The notes below the pieces were generated by a model. That model was given only the letters and a program-made list of their open reading frames with translations. It was not told the DNA's origin and ran no database searches. DNA of 16,237 nt, taken from the NCBI GenBank assembly GCA_029978815.1, contig JAPOIQ010000004.1:1-16237 (forward strand), read 5' to 3'. Origin of the DNA: a bacterium (GTDB lineage: Bacteria > Actinomycetota > Acidimicrobiia > Acidimicrobiales > Ilumatobacteraceae). The position numbers were made by a program, and so were the translations under genes. Positions 15,045 to 16,237 of this stretch are shown piece by piece (within the stretch, counting starts at the first letter, position 1; each line of letters begins with the position of its first letter).

Positions 15045-15107
15045 GAACTCGGCTGCTACCAGTAGTTCGTTGCGTCGAACATCTCGGCGATCGCTACCGT
15101 CAACACA

Positions 15108-16073
15108 ATGCCAATACCGACCGTAGATCTGCGCGATCCGAGCGACGAGGTTGCTCGTCAACTCGATGCCGCATGCAGCGAGATTGGGTTCATGCAGATC
15201 GTTGGCCACGGGATTGACGCGGCGCTCGAACATGAGGCGTGGAACTGCGCGGCAGCATTTTTTGCCCTAAGCGACGAGGCCAAGATGGCTGTAGCCATCC
15301 CCGACGGTGATGCGTACGGGTACGGGCCATTTCAAGTTGAACGACTCGCAGCAAGCCGTGGAGATGTCAGCCCGCCAGACCTGAAAGAGACGTTTTCGAT
15401 CGGCCCATTCGTAGACGCTCAGCAAACGGAAGAATTCATTGCGCAAGATCCCGCTGCGGCATTTGCATATTCGCCGAATCGTTGGCCTGTTGAGCTGTCT
15501 GAAATGGCGCAAGTGATGCAGCGCTTTTACGACGAATTGGGTGCGCTCTGCGCTCGACTGCTCTCGCTGATGGCGGAAGGGCTCGGGATGCCGGCAGACA
15601 CATTTGCGTCTGCAATCGATCGTCACACCTCGGCCCTACGACTATTGCACTACCCGCATGTCGAAACTGCAGACGTTGTACCGGGACAACTTCGGGCTGG
15701 AGCGCACTCAGATTACGGAACCCTCACGTTGCTTCGCCAAGACGATGCACCCGGAGGACTTGAGGTTCGAGGTAGCGACAATGAATGGCACGCTATTCCC
15801 GCGCAAGATGGCGCATATGTCGTCAATATCGGCGACGCGCTTGAACGGTGGACAGCAGGACGCTGGCGCTCAACCTTGCACCGAGTGCAAATTCCTCCAG
15901 CAACGAGCGGCTCAAATCAACGGCAATCAATCGCGTTCTTCCACAACGCCAACTGGGATGCGCTCATCGATGTTCTCGAGCCATGTCGACCGGCTCACGG
16001 ACGAGTTGATCCTCCGATTACGGCAGGGCGTCACCTCATGGAGCGGTTCCTCAGCACACAGCAAGGCGAGTAA
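15108..16073 (+). CDS. Isopenicillin N synthase-like 2-oxoglutarate/Fe(II) oxygenase
   Basis: A 321-residue non-haem iron oxygenase of the IPNS/2OG family. It opens with the usual IPTVDLRD and an N-terminal region ending in GFMQIVGHGI. The iron triad is His200 and Asp202 in GAHSDYGTLTLL and His258 in STLHRV; the co-substrate-binding pair Arg272 and Ser274 (RQS) follows, as in enzymes that bind 2-oxoglutarate. Such proteins hydroxylate or desaturate small molecules in the cytosol; no beta-lactam genes are present, so isopenicillin N synthesis itself is not suggested. The start is ATG at 15108 without a visible Shine-Dalgarno, 63 nt after the thiolase stop. The stop overlaps the next start as TAATG, indicating coupling to trmB. 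The actual substrate is unknown. Confidence 0.88.
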   Translation: MPIPTVDLRDPSDEVARQLDAACSEIGFMQIVGHGIDAALEHEAWNCAAAFFALSDEAKMAVAIPDGDAYGYGPFQVERLAASRGDVSPPDLKETFSIGPFVDAQQTEEFIAQDPAAAFAYSPNRWPVELSEMAQVMQRFYDELGALCARLLSLMAEGLGMPADTFASAIDRHTSALRLLHYPHVETADVVPGQLRAGAHSDYGTLTLLRQDDAPGGLEVRGSDNEWHAIPAQDGAYVVNIGDALERWTAGRWRSTLHRVQIPPATSGSNQRQSIAFFHNANWDALIDVLEPCRPAHGRVDPPITAGRHLMERFLSTQQGE

Positions 16074-16237
16074 TGCTGACCCCAGATGGCCGACCGTTGG
16101 CTGTTGCTCGGACGTTCAAACCACGTCGCCGCCGGATGTCACCCACCCGAGCCGCAGCATTTGAGCGACTCATGCCGTTATACGGACTTGACGTTGAGGG
16201 GCCATCCCTATCAGCTCACGACATCTTCGGGCGAACA
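16073..16237 (+). CDS. trmB: tRNA (guanine-N7)-methyltransferase, N-terminal part (3' end outside window)
   Basis: The frame opens with ATG at 16073, sharing its A with the TAA of the oxygenase gene, and stays open to the end of the window (55 codons). The peptide has ARTFKPRRRRMSPTRAAAFE (12-31) followed by RLMPLYGLD and ends DIFGRT. This matches the basic N-terminal segment of TrmB (RSFxxRxGRMTxxQxxAxE, then a WPxYG-type segment and LFGR before the SAM-binding domain). TrmB makes m7G46 in the variable loop of tRNAs. The SAM-binding motifs themselves would lie beyond the window, so the call rests on this N-terminal pattern alone. Confidence 0.75.
   Translation, partial: MLTPDGRPLAVARTFKPRRRRMSPTRAAAFERLMPLYGLDVEGPSLSAHDIFGRT

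Overview
The window looks like chromosome from a moderately G+C-rich actinobacterium, most likely a marine or freshwater Acidimicrobiia-type lineage. This rests on actinobacterial styles of several proteins (a FadD19-like acyl-CoA synthetase, a paired DUF35 protein and SCP2-type thiolase, a Prx6-like 1-Cys peroxiredoxin), on GTG starts, and on many lipid and organic-acid catabolism genes in a row. No marker gene fixes the taxon, so the assignment is inference.

Left edge (1-1845): the C-terminal part of an L,D-transpeptidase, a convergent stand-alone PD-(D/E)XK (RecB/Cas4-like) nuclease with a four-cysteine Fe-S staple, a small unrecognised protein divergent from it, and a tRNA-Leu(UAA) gene with an encoded CCA end.

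Middle (1852-7234): three different AMP-forming acyl-CoA synthetases and one RutE-like nitroreductase-fold oxidoreductase. The first ligase is on the minus strand. The oxidoreductase and the other two ligases run on the plus strand as a probable operon.

Amidase/peroxiredoxin region (7238-10935): two amidase-signature paralogues flank a 1-Cys peroxiredoxin gene. The peroxiredoxin reading frame is complete except for one in-frame TAA at codon 58. A palindrome closely resembling IscR/Rrf2-type sites lies upstream of it, and a 12-bp perfect hairpin lies downstream.

Right part (10932-15044): a CaiB/BaiF family III CoA-transferase overlapping the second amidase by 4 nt, a convergent acyl-CoA dehydrogenase, a DUF35 Zn-ribbon/OB-fold protein, and an SCP2-type thiolase. 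The right edge holds an isopenicillin-N-synthase-like 2-oxoglutarate/Fe(II) oxygenase, whose stop codon overlaps the start of trmB; trmB runs off the window.

Together the central genes suggest a route in which amides are hydrolysed, the acids are activated to CoA thioesters by ligases or a CoA-transferase, oxidised by an acyl-CoA dehydrogenase and cleaved by a thiolase. Enoyl-CoA hydratase and 3-hydroxyacyl-CoA dehydrogenase genes are not present here, so they must be encoded elsewhere. I saw no phage, transposon, CRISPR array or defence system. There is no gene-free stretch over 300 bases.
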